Shown: piece after piece, positions 18,459 through 27,322 of the stretch
Layout: each line of letters opens with the position of its first letter
Numbering within the stretch: position 1 is the first letter of the stretch
NCBI RefSeq assembly: GCF_900108335.1
Contig: NZ_FNVT01000006.1
Coordinates: forward strand, 310,001-374,000
Source of the DNA: Nonomuraea solani
Lineage (GTDB): Bacteria > Actinomycetota > Actinomycetes > Streptosporangiales > Streptosporangiaceae
DNA: 64,000 bases
Direction: 5' to 3'
Notes under the pieces: generated by a model
What the model was told of the DNA's origin: nothing
The model's input: only the letters and a program-made list of their open reading frames with translations
Databases searched by the model: none
Translations under genes and position numbers: made by a program

Positions 18459-19241
18459 CTATCGGGCCCACATGGGGCCGAGGTACGCGCCGCCGGTGGC
18501 GTCGATCACGTTGCCGGTGACCCAGCGGGCGTCGTCGGAGGCGAGGAACGCGACGGCGTCGGCGATGTCGGCCGGCCGGCCGATCCTGCCGAGCGCGGTC
18601 AGCCCCGTCAGGACGGTCCTGATCTCGGGGTCGCGCAGGGTGTCGGTCACGTCGGTGTCGGTGGCGCCGGGGCTGACCGTGTTCACCGTGATGCCGCGGG
18701 CGCCGAGCGCGTTCGCCAGCGTGCGGCTCATGACCTCCAGGGCGCCCTTGGTCATCGCGTACGCGATCTGGTACGGCAGGGCGACCCGCGTGGCGAGCGA
18801 GGAGATGTTGACGACGCGCCCGCCGTCGGCCATCAGCGGCAGTGCCGCCTGGACGAGGAACAGGGGCGCCTTCACGTTGATCGCGAACACCTCGTCGAAC
18901 TGCTCGGGGGTCAGCCGATCGACCGACCCGGCCCGCACCGTTTCCTGGTTTCCGCAGGCCGCGTTGTTGACCAGGATGTCCAGCGACAGCCCTTGCAGGC
19001 CCGCGGTCAGGCCGGTGAGCAACGTCCGCACGTCGCCGTCCGTACCGAATTCCGCCCGGACCGGAAACGCTTCACCACCGGCCTGCTCGATCGCGGCCAC
19101 CGTCTCCTTGGCCGCCTCGGCGTCACGGCCATAGTGCACCGCCACCAGCGCACCGTCACCGGCCAGCCGCTGAGCGATGGCCCGGCCCATCCCCTTCGAG
19201 GCGCCGGTCACCAGCGCGGTCTTGCCCTTCAGGTCCGTCAT
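18459..19241 (-). CDS. Short-chain dehydrogenase/reductase
   Basis: This 260-residue classical SDR has the cofactor motif TGASKGMG near residue 12, NNAA, a catalytic Ser in NISSLA, and the YxxxK pair in YQIAYAMTKG. The fold is 3-oxoacyl-ACP-reductase-like. The HYGRDAEA segment after beta-2 (Arg in place of an acidic residue) favours NADP(H). ATG 19241 follows GGGAG and is preferred over the frame start 33 bases upstream. It lies 124 bp downstream of the large AfsR-type regulator on the same strand, and so may be one of its targets. Confidence 0.92.
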   Translation of the reverse strand: MTDLKGKTALVTGASKGMGRAIAQRLAGDGALVAVHYGRDAEAAKETVAAIEQAGGEAFPVRAEFGTDGDVRTLLTGLTAGLQGLSLDILVNNAACGNQETVRAGSVDRLTPEQFDEVFAINVKAPLFLVQAALPLMADGGRVVNISSLATRVALPYQIAYAMTKGALEVMSRTLANALGARGITVNTVSPGATDTDVTDTLRDPEIRTVLTGLTALGRIGRPADIADAVAFLASDDARWVTGNVIDATGGAYLGPMWAR

Positions 19242-19365
19242 TTCGGTCTCCCGTATGTGTGAGGCGATGACCACGAGCGTGACGGAGCCCGCTCACCACC
19301 CACTCACCACCCGCACACCGCCCCTTCACCGGCCATCGGCATCCAACCGAGCCAGGTGGTCACTC

Positions 19366-22300
19366 TCACCGGCCGTCGACCTCAAGCGCGGCCAGGAACT
19401 CGGTGGCCTCGGAGGCGGCTGGGCGGTCTCCGTATTCGTGCGCGATGGCGCGGGCCTGCCGGTAGTGGGCGCGGGCCTCATCGGTGTCCCGCTCGGCCTC
19501 CGCGATCCGGCCGAGTCCGATGAGGATCCGGCGGCGGGTCAGCGCGGCGCCCATCGACGCCCGTCCGCAGCCGCGCAGCGCCCGCTCGTACAGCTCGCGG
19601 GCGACCGGCAACTCGCCACGCAGGCGCGCGACGTCCGCGAGCCCGCGCAGGGCGCCGGCCTGGGTTTCGGGCGTTCCGGTACGGCGGGCGAACTCGGCGG
19701 CCCGCTCATACTCGGCGCGCGCGGCAATCAGCCACCCGACGTCGGCCACCCTGCTGACGTCCCTGCTGACGTCGGCCAACCCGTCGGCGCCAGCCACCCC
19801 GTCGGCGTCGGGCAGCCCGTTGGCATTGACCAGCCTGTCGGCGTTGCTGACGAGCAGCCTGGTCAGGTCCTCCACCGCGCCCAGCCGTCCCGCCAGGTCA
19901 ATGGCCTCAGCCAGCAGCGCGGCGGCCCCCGTCTCATCCGCGACCCCGATCACCGGCCCCAGGTCCATCCCATCCGCGACCCCGGCCAACCGCTCCAGAT
20001 CCCTCTCGTCCGCGACCCCGGCCAGTTGCTCCAGGGCGGTGAGGATGCCCCACCGGTCTCCGGTCGCGCGGAACCCCTCCAGCGCGGCGCGGAACGCCCG
20101 CCCGGCGGCGGCCCGCTCACCATCGAGAAGACTCGCAACCCCTGACTCCAGGAGGGCGAACGCCCGGGACCACGGATCGGCAAGGACCTCCCCACCCCCA
20201 CTGGGGCCGTTCATCATGAATCGCAGCACCCGCAGGAACGGGTAGCGCAACCGCCGATCGGCGAGCCGCTCCAGGTGGTCGCGCAGCCGCCGGTCGTGCG
20301 TGTTGTCGGCGACTGCGGCATGCGCCAGGCACAGCACGTACTCCTCGTCGAGCCCGGCGGGCGGCTCGTCGCCGATCGTCCCGAGCAGCCGGGCAGCCAC
20401 CGCGATCCGCTCGCCGGGCAATCCCCGTAGTTGCCCCTGCCACGACAGGGCGGCGAGCAGGCGAAGGGCGAGCACGGGGTCGGCCGCCGCCGCCCAGTGG
20501 AGGGCCGCGTGCAGGTTGCCGCGTTCGGCGTCGAGGCGGGCCAGCCATTCCACCTGGTCAGGGCCGCGCAGGTGCGGCTCGGCGGTCTGGGCCAGGTCGA
20601 GGAAGTACGCCGCGTGGGCCGCCCGCACCTGTTCCCGCTCGCCACCGTCCAGCCGTTCGGCGCAGAACTCGTGAACGGTCTCCAGCATGCGGTACCGTCC
20701 CGCACCCGCCTCCACCAGGGACTTGTCGACGAGATCGGCGAGCAGTTCGACGGCCTCGCCCTCGGAAGGACCGCACACCCGGGCGGCCGCCTGGAGCGCC
20801 GCGCCGCCGCTGAAGACGGTCAGCCGGGCGGCCAGCTCCTGTTCGGGACGGCTCAGCAGATCCCAGCTCCACTCAACAACCGAGCGGAGTGTACGGTGCC
20901 GGGGCGCCGCCGACCGATCCCCCCGCGACAGCAGCCGGAACCGGTCGTCCAGCCGGGCCTCGACCTCTTCCAGCGTCAACGACCGCAACCGCGCGGCCGC
21001 GAGCTCGATCGCCAACGGCAGCCCATCAAGCGCCCGGCAAACCCGCAGCACCGTCTCGGCATTGGCGTCATCGACCACGAACCCAGGCCGCACAGCAGCG
21101 GCCCGATCAGCGAACAACCGCACCGCCGCCGGGCCACCGCCGTCCAGGGACAGTGGTGGGACCGGGTGCAGCGTCTCTCCGGTGAGGCCCAGCCGCTCTC
21201 TGCTGGTGACCAGGATCCGCAGGTCAGGGCAGGCCGCCAGCAACCGGCGGACGAGCGCGGCGACCTCGGTGACGACGCGCTCGCAGTTGTCCAGGACGAG
21301 CAGCACCCGCCGCTCGGCCAACCCCGCGACCAGGCGTTCCACGGGGTCGAGCGGACCGGACAACGCGGGCACCAGCCCGGCCTCGCGCAGGCCCAGCGCG
21401 TTGATCAGCGCCTGCGGCACGGCCGCACCGTCGGCGAGCGGCGCCAGATCGACGAAGCGGACCTCGCCCCACTCCCTCCGGCCGGACCCGCCCCCCTCCT
21501 GCCCGGCGGCCTCGGCCGGTGCCTGTGTGGCGGCCTCGATGGCCAGGCGGGTCTTGCCGACGCCGCCCGGCCCGGTGAGGGTGACCAGGCGGTGCTCGGC
21601 GAGCAGTGCGCGGACGCGTTCGAGGTCGCCGTCGCGCCCCACGAAGCTGGTGAGCTGGGCCGGAACGCCTCCTCTCACGCCAACGGGCGAAGGCCCGGCG
21701 CGCAGCAGGGCCAGGTGCACGCCGCCCAGCTCCGGCGAGGGATCGACGCCGAGCTCCTCCGCCAGGGTGCGGCGCGCGTCTTCGAAGACCTGGAGCGCCT
21801 CGGCCTTGCGGCCGCTCCCGTACAGGGCCCGCATGAGCTGCCCGCGCGGACGTTCCCGCAGCGGATGCGCCGCCACGATCTGCGGCAGCTCCGCCGCCAG
21901 GTCCCGGTGCTCACCGCCCGCCAGCCGCGCCTCGGCCAGGTCTTCGAGTACGGCGACCCGCGCCTCCTCCAGCCTGGCCGCCTGCTCCCCGGCGAAGGGC
22001 GCGTCGATGACGTCGGCCAGCGCCGGCCCCCGCCACAGGTCGAGGGCCTCCCCCAGGAGCCGGGCGGCGCCACCGTGGTCTCCCAAGGCGAGCGCCTGCC
22101 GTCCCGAGCCGGCGAGCCGCTCGAACCGGTGCACGTCGATGTCGCCGGGATCGACAACAAGCCGGTATCCGGCGGCCCCGAACTCGATGCCCCCGAGCCG
22201 GCGCCGCAGCCGGGACACCTGGGACTGCAGGGCGTGCGCGGCGTCGCCCGGCGCCTCGGGGCCGTACAGGCCCTCGGCGAGCAGTCGCACGTCCACGGGA

Positions 22301-22416
22301 CGGCCCGCGTGCAGCAGCAACATCGCCAGCAGCGCCCGCAGTCGCGGCCCGCCGACGGCGATCGCCTCGCCGTCGGCGGACCACACGCCCAAGGCTCCCA
22401 GAACACCGAATCGCAT
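19366..22416 (-). CDS. AfsR/SARP-type regulator with NTPase and TPR-like domains
   Basis: The product has 1016 residues. It has an N-terminal OmpR-like winged helix, then a BTAD domain (to about 245) ending in LAEELGVDPSPELGGVHLAL. An AAA/NB-ARC-like NTPase follows with Walker A (LTGPGGVGKTRLA) and Walker B (RVLLVLDNCERV). A long helical TPR-like C-terminus completes it. Such proteins activate secondary-metabolite or catabolic genes. A Val/Ala/Asp/Gly-rich stretch (19720-20040 on the plus strand) contains degenerate repeats of GVAD and NADRL types. The ATG lies three bases after the LysR stop with no clear ribosome site, so it is probably translated by coupling. Confidence 0.88.
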   Translation of the reverse strand: MRFGVLGALGVWSADGEAIAVGGPRLRALLAMLLLHAGRPVDVRLLAEGLYGPEAPGDAAHALQSQVSRLRRRLGGIEFGAAGYRLVVDPGDIDVHRFERLAGSGRQALALGDHGGAARLLGEALDLWRGPALADVIDAPFAGEQAARLEEARVAVLEDLAEARLAGGEHRDLAAELPQIVAAHPLRERPRGQLMRALYGSGRKAEALQVFEDARRTLAEELGVDPSPELGGVHLALLRAGPSPVGVRGGVPAQLTSFVGRDGDLERVRALLAEHRLVTLTGPGGVGKTRLAIEAATQAPAEAAGQEGGGSGRREWGEVRFVDLAPLADGAAVPQALINALGLREAGLVPALSGPLDPVERLVAGLAERRVLLVLDNCERVVTEVAALVRRLLAACPDLRILVTSRERLGLTGETLHPVPPLSLDGGGPAAVRLFADRAAAVRPGFVVDDANAETVLRVCRALDGLPLAIELAAARLRSLTLEEVEARLDDRFRLLSRGDRSAAPRHRTLRSVVEWSWDLLSRPEQELAARLTVFSGGAALQAAARVCGPSEGEAVELLADLVDKSLVEAGAGRYRMLETVHEFCAERLDGGEREQVRAAHAAYFLDLAQTAEPHLRGPDQVEWLARLDAERGNLHAALHWAAAADPVLALRLLAALSWQGQLRGLPGERIAVAARLLGTIGDEPPAGLDEEYVLCLAHAAVADNTHDRRLRDHLERLADRRLRYPFLRVLRFMMNGPSGGGEVLADPWSRAFALLESGVASLLDGERAAAGRAFRAALEGFRATGDRWGILTALEQLAGVADERDLERLAGVADGMDLGPVIGVADETGAAALLAEAIDLAGRLGAVEDLTRLLVSNADRLVNANGLPDADGVAGADGLADVSRDVSRVADVGWLIAARAEYERAAEFARRTGTPETQAGALRGLADVARLRGELPVARELYERALRGCGRASMGAALTRRRILIGLGRIAEAERDTDEARAHYRQARAIAHEYGDRPAASEATEFLAALEVDGR

Positions 22417-22419
22417 GAT

Positions 22420-23346
22420 TTATACGGCGATGGGGAGGTCCGTGCGCCGGTGCAGGGCTTCGGCGGCGCTGATGAGCATGTTGGTGGCGTGGCCGAGCAG
22501 CGGGTTCGGGTCGGTGGCGCGGCACGCGGTGAACACCCTGCGGATGTGGGAGGTGTCGCCGAGCCGGAACACGCACACGTCGTGCGACTCGATCATCGCC
22601 AGCTCGGGCACGATCGCCACCCCCAGCCCCTTGCGTACGAGCTCGAAGGGCAGGTTGTAGTCGTTGGTACGGAACAGCACGTCGGGGTCGAAGCCGCTGG
22701 CCGCGCAGATGTGCGACAGGTTGAGCGAGGCGTCCATCCCCTCGGTGTAGGAGATCCACCGCTCGGCGGACAGTTCGCCGAACTGGATGCGCTTGCGGGC
22801 CGCCAGCCGATGACCGGGCGGCACCAGCACATAGAGCGGCTCTTCCATGATCAGCGTCATGTTCAGGTCCTTCGGCCGGCTGTGCGGCACCATGCCGTAC
22901 TCGAAGACGACGGCCAGGTCGAGCCGCCCCTCGTTCACCGCCGGGATGGTCCTGTGCGGGTCGCCCTCTTCGTACCGGATGTCCACGTTGGGCCGGTCGC
23001 GGAGGAACTCGGCCAGGACGGCGGGCACCAGCCGGAATCCGGCCGACCAGAAACTGCCGAGCCGCAGCCGCCCCCGGTGGGCGGAGGCGAAGGAGCGCAT
23101 CTCCTCCTCCGCCGCCTCCAGGTCGGCCAGCAGCCGGGCGGCCTTGCGGGCCAGCTCGGCCCCCGCCGCCGTGGGCCGGATGCTGCGCGGCAGGCGCTCG
23201 AAGAGCTGGACGCCCAGCGTCCGCTCCAGCGAGGAGACCTGCTGCGAGATGGCCGACGGAGTGAAGCCGAGTCGCTTGGCGGCGGTCCTGAGCGAACCGG
23301 TGGCGACCACTTCACGGATGGCCTGCAACTGGGCCGGGGTGAGCAT
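22420..23346 (-). CDS. LysR-family transcriptional regulator
   Basis: The product has 308 residues. The N-terminal winged HTH contains LGFTPSAISQQVSSLERTLG and is followed by a type-2 periplasmic-binding-like effector domain. It is divergent from the importer operon at 23567, with 220 bp between them. The arrangement is typical of LysR regulators that control an adjacent transport/catabolic operon in response to its substrate. The AfsR-type gene follows after three bases, so both regulators may be co-transcribed. Confidence 0.93.
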   Translation of the reverse strand: MLTPAQLQAIREVVATGSLRTAAKRLGFTPSAISQQVSSLERTLGVQLFERLPRSIRPTAAGAELARKAARLLADLEAAEEEMRSFASAHRGRLRLGSFWSAGFRLVPAVLAEFLRDRPNVDIRYEEGDPHRTIPAVNEGRLDLAVVFEYGMVPHSRPKDLNMTLIMEEPLYVLVPPGHRLAARKRIQFGELSAERWISYTEGMDASLNLSHICAASGFDPDVLFRTNDYNLPFELVRKGLGVAIVPELAMIESHDVCVFRLGDTSHIRRVFTACRATDPNPLLGHATNMLISAAEALHRRTDLPIAV

Positions 23347-23566
23347 CGACTCAACTTAACAGTCGGGCACCGAGCATCACCAGACCACCACCGATCTGGA
23401 TCATCGGCCAGGCCCTGCTGGCTGGTGAAAGCGTGAAAAGGATAAGGAGAGATGAACAGTCTGTGCACCAACGCGCATGCTCGCTCACCTTGCCGTATCG
23501 AAACGGACCCCCAATATTGGTGTTTACGGAACGTAGCACCAAGCCCGAGAGGGGGTGTCCTGCGCG

Positions 23567-24454
23567 ATGCGGCTCACCCAAGCAGCCACCGCATTCGGCC
23601 TGGCGGGACTCCTGTCCCTGACAGCCTGTTCCGGAGGTGGCACCTCCCAGGCTGCCGCCCCGGCACAGCAGAAGAGTCAAGAGCTCCACGACCTTCTGCC
23701 CGACAAGATCAAGAAGAGTGGCACGCTCAACGTCGCGGCGGGTCACAACTACCCGCCGCTGGTCTTCCTGGACACCGACAACAAGTCGGTCATCGGCCTG
23801 GAACCCGAGCTGATGAAGGGCGTCGGCCAGGTGCTCGGCGTCGAGGTGACGTTCAGCCAGGCCAGCTTCGACAGCCTCATCGCCGGCGTGCAGGCACGCC
23901 GCTATGACCTGGCCATCCAGGCGATGCTCGACAAGCCGGAGCGCCGCGAGAAGGTCACCTTCGTCGACTACTTCAAGACCAGCAGTTCGCTGCTGGTGCA
24001 GGAGAAGGACGCGCAGACGGTGAAGTCGCTCGACGACCTCTGCGGCAAGACCGTGGCCGTCGAGCAGGGCACCGCCCAGGCCGACGACGCCGAGCAGCAG
24101 AACAAGAAGTGCGCGGGGGCGGGCAAGCCCGCGGTCCAGGTGCTGGTGTTCCCCGACACGGTCGGCTGCCTGCAGGCCGTCTCCACCGGCCGGGCCAACG
24201 TCTTCATCGGCGGTACGCCCACGGTCAACTACCAGGCCGGCCAGTCCGGTGGCCGGATGAAGCAGGTGGGCGAGCCGTACCGGTTCCTCCCGTACGGGAT
24301 CCTCGTCAACAAGGAGGACCAGAACCTGGCGAAGGCCGTACAGCAGGCCCTGCAGAAGCTGATGGACAACGGCTCCTATGCCAAGATCCTGGCCAAGTGG
24401 AAGATGGAGTCGGGCGCGCTCGACAAGGCCATGATCAACGGCGGCGAGTCGTGA
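23567..24454 (+). CDS. Solute-binding lipoprotein of an amino-acid-type ABC importer (family 3)
   Basis: The product has 295 residues. The lipobox LSLTAC places the lipid-anchored Cys at residue 21. The mature protein has family-3 binding features: GTLNVAAGHNYPPLVFLD, IGLEPELMKGVGQVLG, a central YDLAIQAMLDKPERRE and the hinge/lobe sequence LCGKTVAVEQGTAQ. Two cysteines (LCGKT and KKCAG) may form a disulfide. I chose ATG 23567 over GTG 23555 because GAGGGGG precedes it and the signal peptide is complete. The ligand is probably a polar amino acid or opine-like compound; the linked flavoprotein may oxidise it. Confidence 0.93.
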   Translation: MRLTQAATAFGLAGLLSLTACSGGGTSQAAAPAQQKSQELHDLLPDKIKKSGTLNVAAGHNYPPLVFLDTDNKSVIGLEPELMKGVGQVLGVEVTFSQASFDSLIAGVQARRYDLAIQAMLDKPERREKVTFVDYFKTSSSLLVQEKDAQTVKSLDDLCGKTVAVEQGTAQADDAEQQNKKCAGAGKPAVQVLVFPDTVGCLQAVSTGRANVFIGGTPTVNYQAGQSGGRMKQVGEPYRFLPYGILVNKEDQNLAKAVQQALQKLMDNGSYAKILAKWKMESGALDKAMINGGES

Positions 24455-25287
24455 CCACCGGCCAGGACGCGCAGGCGCGCATCCAGGCCGTCCCGCTCCG
24501 TCATCCGGGGCGCTGGGCCGGCGCGGCCGTCCTCGGTTTCCTGGCGATCTTCCTGCTGCAGGGATGGCTGGCCAACCCGCGCATGCAGTGGGAGGTCGTC
24601 GGTGAATACCTGTTCTCGCCCGCGGTCCTGAGCGGGCTCGGCACCACACTGCTGCTCACGCTGCTCGCCATGGTCGTCGGCATCGCGGGCGGCATCGTGC
24701 TGGCCGTGCTGCGCATGTCGCCCAACCCGGTGGTGTCGTCGCTGAGCGCGTTCTACATCTGGATCTTCCGGGGTGTGCCGCTGCTGGTGCAGTTGCTGTT
24801 CTGGTATTTCCTGTCGGCGGTGGTGCCGACGATCGGGCTCGGCGTGCCGTGGGGGCCGACGTTCGTGTCGTTCGACACCAACATGATCATCACTCAGCTC
24901 ACCGCGGCGGTGCTCGGGCTCGGCCTGCACGAGGCGGCGTACATGGGCGAGATCGTGCGGGCCGGCATCACCTCCGTCGACCCCGGCCAGACGGAGGCGG
25001 CCAACGCCCTGGGGCTGACCCGCTTCCAGACCCTGCGCAAGATCATTCTGCCGCAGGCCATGCGGGTCATCATCCCGCCGACGGGCAACCAGGTGGTCTC
25101 CATGCTCAAGACCACCTCGCTCGTGTTCGCCATCGCCGTACCGGAGCTGCTGACCTCGATCCAGGGCATCTACTCCCGGAACTTCCAGCAGGTCCCCCTG
25201 CTCACGGTGGCGTGTTTCTGGTACCTCGTGGCCACGACCGTCCTGAACACCGGACAGCACTACATCGAACGCAGGTTCAGCCGATGA
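24451..25287 (+). CDS. Amino-acid-type ABC importer permease
   Basis: The product has 278 residues with about five TM helices. The EAA loop is EAANALGLTRFQTLRKIILP, and the family motif IFRGVPLLVQLLFWYF is present. It belongs to the His/Glu/Gln/Arg family (HisMQ type), and the single permease gene suggests a homodimeric channel. GTG 24451 overlaps the binding-protein stop (GTGA), and the stop overlaps the ATPase start. Upstream codons in the frame belong to the binding-protein gene. Confidence 0.93.
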   Translation: MTTGQDAQARIQAVPLRHPGRWAGAAVLGFLAIFLLQGWLANPRMQWEVVGEYLFSPAVLSGLGTTLLLTLLAMVVGIAGGIVLAVLRMSPNPVVSSLSAFYIWIFRGVPLLVQLLFWYFLSAVVPTIGLGVPWGPTFVSFDTNMIITQLTAAVLGLGLHEAAYMGEIVRAGITSVDPGQTEAANALGLTRFQTLRKIILPQAMRVIIPPTGNQVVSMLKTTSLVFAIAVPELLTSIQGIYSRNFQQVPLLTVACFWYLVATTVLNTGQHYIERRFSR

Positions 25288-26048
25288 AGGCCCTCATCCG
25301 CGCGGAAGGCGTGCACAAGCGTTACGGGACGCTCGACGTGCTCAAGGGCATCGACCTGGAGGTCGCGGAGGGCGAGGTGCTGGCCGTGATCGGCCCGTCG
25401 GGGTCCGGCAAGTCGACCTTCCTGCGCTGCGTCAACCACCTCGAACGCATCGACGCCGGCCGCCTCTACTTCCGCGACCGCCTGATCGGCTACGAGGAGC
25501 GCGACGGGAAGGTCTACGAGCTGCCGGACAAGGCGATCGCCGCCCAGCGGGTGGACATCGGCATGGTCTTCCAGCGCTTCAACCTCTTCCCGCACATGAC
25601 GGCGCTGGAGAACATCATGATGGCGCCGATCATGGTCAAGAAAGAGCCCAAGGCGGAGGTACGAGAACGCGCCCACGCCCTGCTGACCCGCGTGGGCCTG
25701 GCCGACAAGGCGAACAGCCGCCCCGACCAGCTCTCCGGCGGCCAGCAGCAGCGCGTCGCCATCGCCCGCGCCCTGGCGATGCGGCCCGATCTCATGCTGT
25801 TCGACGAGCCGACCTCGGCCCTCGACCCCGAGCTGGTGGGCGAGGTCCTCGACGTCATGCGCGACCTGGTCAGCGTGGACGGCATGACGATGATCATCGT
25901 CACCCACGAGATGGGATTCGCCCGCGAGGTGTGCGACACCATCGTCTTCATGGACGACGGGGTCGTCGTGGAGTCCGGGCCACCCGCCGCCCTGCTCGGC
26001 GAGCCCCGGCACGAGCGCACCCGGGCATTCCTCAGCAAGGTCCTCTGA
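25284..26048 (+). CDS. Amino-acid-type ABC importer ATPase (GlnQ/HisP type)
   Basis: The product has 254 residues. Walker A is GPSGSGKSTFLRC, the Q-loop is FQRFNLFPHMTALEN, the signature is LSGGQQQR, Walker B is LMLFDEPTSALDPE and the H-loop is VTHEMGFARE. These are the exact signatures of polar amino-acid importer ATPases. ATG 25284 overlaps the permease stop (ATGA). An insert after RLYFRDRLIGYEERDGKV is slightly longer than in the usual family. It completes a three-gene importer with the two genes upstream. Confidence 0.95.
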   Translation: MKALIRAEGVHKRYGTLDVLKGIDLEVAEGEVLAVIGPSGSGKSTFLRCVNHLERIDAGRLYFRDRLIGYEERDGKVYELPDKAIAAQRVDIGMVFQRFNLFPHMTALENIMMAPIMVKKEPKAEVRERAHALLTRVGLADKANSRPDQLSGGQQQRVAIARALAMRPDLMLFDEPTSALDPELVGEVLDVMRDLVSVDGMTMIIVTHEMGFAREVCDTIVFMDDGVVVESGPPAALLGEPRHERTRAFLSKVL

Positions 26049-26074
26049 AACAGCCCCGAAGGGTAGATATCCAC

Positions 26075-27208
26075 GTGTCCCGCGTCATCGTTCTCGGCGC
26101 CGGAGTGCTCGGTGCCTCCGTCGCCTATCACCTGGCCGTCGCAGGGGCCCAGGTCGTCGTCATCGAAGCCGGCGGCCCCGCCGCGGGCACCTCCAGCGCG
26201 ACCTTTTCCATGGACGTCACCCATCTGAAGACCCCGCGCACCTACTACGAGCTGAACCGCGCCAGCTCCGCCCTGCACGCCACGCTGGCCGACGAGCTCG
26301 AAGGCCCGTCGTGGCGGCACCCCATGCCCGCCATCCAGTGGGGCGACAGCGAGGAGAGCCGGCGGGGGCTGCGCGAGCGGGCCGTCCGCCTCAGGTCGTG
26401 GGGGCATCCCTGCCGCCTCGCCGACCCGTCCGAGCTGCGCGAACTCGCCCCCGCCGTCGATCCGGCGTCGTGCACGGCGAGCGAGCTCGTCGTCCACGAC
26501 CAGAGCGCGTGGTACGACGCCCCGCTCTTCGTCCAGCGCCTGCTCGACCGCGCGGCCACGCTCGGCGCCGACATCCGGTACGGCCTGCGCGCCCACGCGC
26601 TGATCCGCCGCGGCGACGCCGTCGCCGGGGTCGAGACCGGTGCGCGGCGCTGGGAGGCCGACCTGGTGGTCAACTGCACCGGCCCGGACGCCGACCGTAT
26701 CGCGGCGCTGGCCGGCAGCGATCTCCCCATGAGCCAGATCCCCGGGCTGGTCGGAGAGAGCACCCCCGTGCCCGGTCTCCGGCTCGACGCGATCCTGGCC
26801 ACGCCCCAGGTGGACCTGCGTCCCGCCCCGGGAGACCGGATCTGCTCCATCTCCTGGCCGGTCGACGCGCTGCTCTCCGAACAGAGCGACGACGCCCTGG
26901 CGGACCGGTTGCACGCCGGTGGCCAGCGCATTCTGCCCGCGCTGCGCACCGCCCGGCTGGCCGGCGTACGGCTCGGCGTCCGGCCCGTGCCGGCGGACGG
27001 CCTGCCGCTGGCGGGCACGCACCCCGGCGCCCCCGGCCTCTACCACCTCGTCTCGCACAGCGGCGTCAACCTCGCGCCCGAGCTGGGCCGGCTCGCGGCT
27101 CAGGAGATCATCGACGGCGAGGGCCCCGACCTCGCGCCGTACCGCGTGACCCGCGACATCGCGGCCTCCGTGAAGGACGAAAGCCTGACTCTCATGACGA
27201 CATCCTGA
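26075..27208 (+). CDS. FAD-dependent amine/amino-acid oxidoreductase (DAO family)
   Basis: The product has 377 residues. The N-terminal dinucleotide-binding motif is VIVLGAGVLGASVAYHLA, followed by VVVIEAGGPAAGTSSA. The C-terminal part has the DAO-type end LVSHSGVNLAPELGRLAAQE. The family covers D-amino-acid oxidase, sarcosine oxidase and glycine oxidase-like enzymes. GTG 26075 lies 26 bp after the ATPase stop and gives a start directly before the Rossmann fold. Its place as last gene of the importer operon suggests that it oxidises the imported amine or amino acid. The exact substrate is not readable from the sequence. Confidence 0.9.
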   Translation: MSRVIVLGAGVLGASVAYHLAVAGAQVVVIEAGGPAAGTSSATFSMDVTHLKTPRTYYELNRASSALHATLADELEGPSWRHPMPAIQWGDSEESRRGLRERAVRLRSWGHPCRLADPSELRELAPAVDPASCTASELVVHDQSAWYDAPLFVQRLLDRAATLGADIRYGLRAHALIRRGDAVAGVETGARRWEADLVVNCTGPDADRIAALAGSDLPMSQIPGLVGESTPVPGLRLDAILATPQVDLRPAPGDRICSISWPVDALLSEQSDDALADRLHAGGQRILPALRTARLAGVRLGVRPVPADGLPLAGTHPGAPGLYHLVSHSGVNLAPELGRLAAQEIIDGEGPDLAPYRVTRDIAASVKDESLTLMTTS

Positions 27209-27287
27209 GCCTTGACGGGTGCGTCGAGATCGTCAACACTCCCCAAATATGACCGAGTGCGCCTGACCGGCGCGCTCGGCCCGGGAA

Positions 27288-27301
27288 TGTTAGCGCTATC
27301 A
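27288..27301. promoter_or_regulatory. LacI-family-type operator
   Basis: TGTTAGCGCTATCA is a 14-bp near-perfect palindrome (one mismatched pair) of the form bound by LacI/GalR regulators of sugar genes. It lies 21 bp before the start of the GH127-like gene, in its promoter/leader. An eroded LacI reading frame lies about 4.4 kb away at 31742. Confidence 0.7.
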
Positions 27302-27322
27302 TCCGGCGGACGGGACGTTGAT

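Noticed and set aside
20431..23436. 1001-codon plus-strand open frame opposite the AfsR-type and LysR genes
   Set aside because: It has no domain, ribosome site or plausible composition; both minus-strand genes are well supported by motifs.
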